A stretch of DNA of 6,578 bases from Verrucomicrobiales bacterium. GTDB lineage: Bacteria; Verrucomicrobiota; Verrucomicrobiia; Verrucomicrobiales; V1-33. The notes under the pieces are model-generated. The model saw nothing but the letters and a program-made list of their open reading frames with translations. It did no database searches and was not told the DNA's origin. Made by a program: the position numbers and the translations under genes. Location of the stretch: the NCBI GenBank assembly GCA_028293305.1, contig JAQGPD010000291.1, positions 1-6,578 of the forward strand, read 5' to 3'. This document shows positions 6,516 through 6,578 of this stretch, one piece after another (within the stretch, counting starts at the first letter, position 1; the number at the start of each line of letters is the position of its first letter).

Positions 6516-6578
6516 ATGAAACCTATGGTCGTGGGCCTCGCGGTTTGTGTAGTGGGATTTCTGTTGTTTGAATACTTT
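6516..6578 (+). CDS. Start of a second small membrane-anchored protein (cut by window edge)
   Basis: An ATG opens a frame that stays open through its 21 visible codons to the end of the window. It encodes MKP followed by an uninterrupted hydrophobic helix (MVVGLAVCVVGFLLF). The opening and helix closely resemble those of the 126-residue protein just upstream, including MKP, a Cys in mid-helix and VVGF, so this may be a tandem relative. The upstream DNA is AT-rich (CATAAAAATAG) and could hold a promoter, but there is no Shine-Dalgarno. With only 21 codons visible, the call rests on the start codon, the hydrophobic segment and this resemblance. Confidence 0.5.
   Translation, partial: MKPMVVGLAVCVVGFLLFEYF

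Overview
The window reads as GC-rich chromosomal DNA of a Gram-negative-type bacterium. The style of several proteins fits Verrucomicrobiota best: a fused RibBA, exported Ala/Pro-rich proteins, an M1 peptidase paired with a DUF6702-like protein, and few Shine-Dalgarno sequences. That placement is an inference from protein style only and no phylogenetic marker was tested.

Left half (about 1-3704), all on the minus strand. In transcription order there is a secreted M1-family zinc metallopeptidase, then a small exported DUF6702-like protein about 70 bases downstream (probably the same transcript). A candidate terminator follows, and then the first 100 codons of plsY, the acyl-phosphate:glycerol-3-phosphate acyltransferase of phospholipid synthesis, which runs off the left edge.

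Middle. A divergent intergenic region of about 195 bases separates the M1 peptidase from a plus-strand gene for an exported beta-rich protein resembling DUF1579. That gene ends in a candidate intrinsic terminator. The bifunctional riboflavin gene ribBA follows, starting at the ATG at 4671. No FMN riboswitch is visible ahead of it.

Right end. Two small plus-strand genes begin with almost the same membrane anchor (MKP followed by a hydrophobic helix). The first is complete, 126 residues, with an SmpA/OmlA-like motif; the second is cut by the window edge. They look like tandem relatives, and they sit in DNA with less GC and rarer Arg codons than the rest.

The window is mainly housekeeping (lipid and riboflavin synthesis) plus envelope proteins. 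I found no CRISPR array, mobile element, RNA gene or defence-type cluster, and nothing that amounts to a convincing new system. The better leads are a Pro/Ala repeat insertion inside the DUF6702-like domain, the M1/DUF6702-like pair, unusual substitutions in the RibB half of RibBA, and the small tandem membrane proteins.
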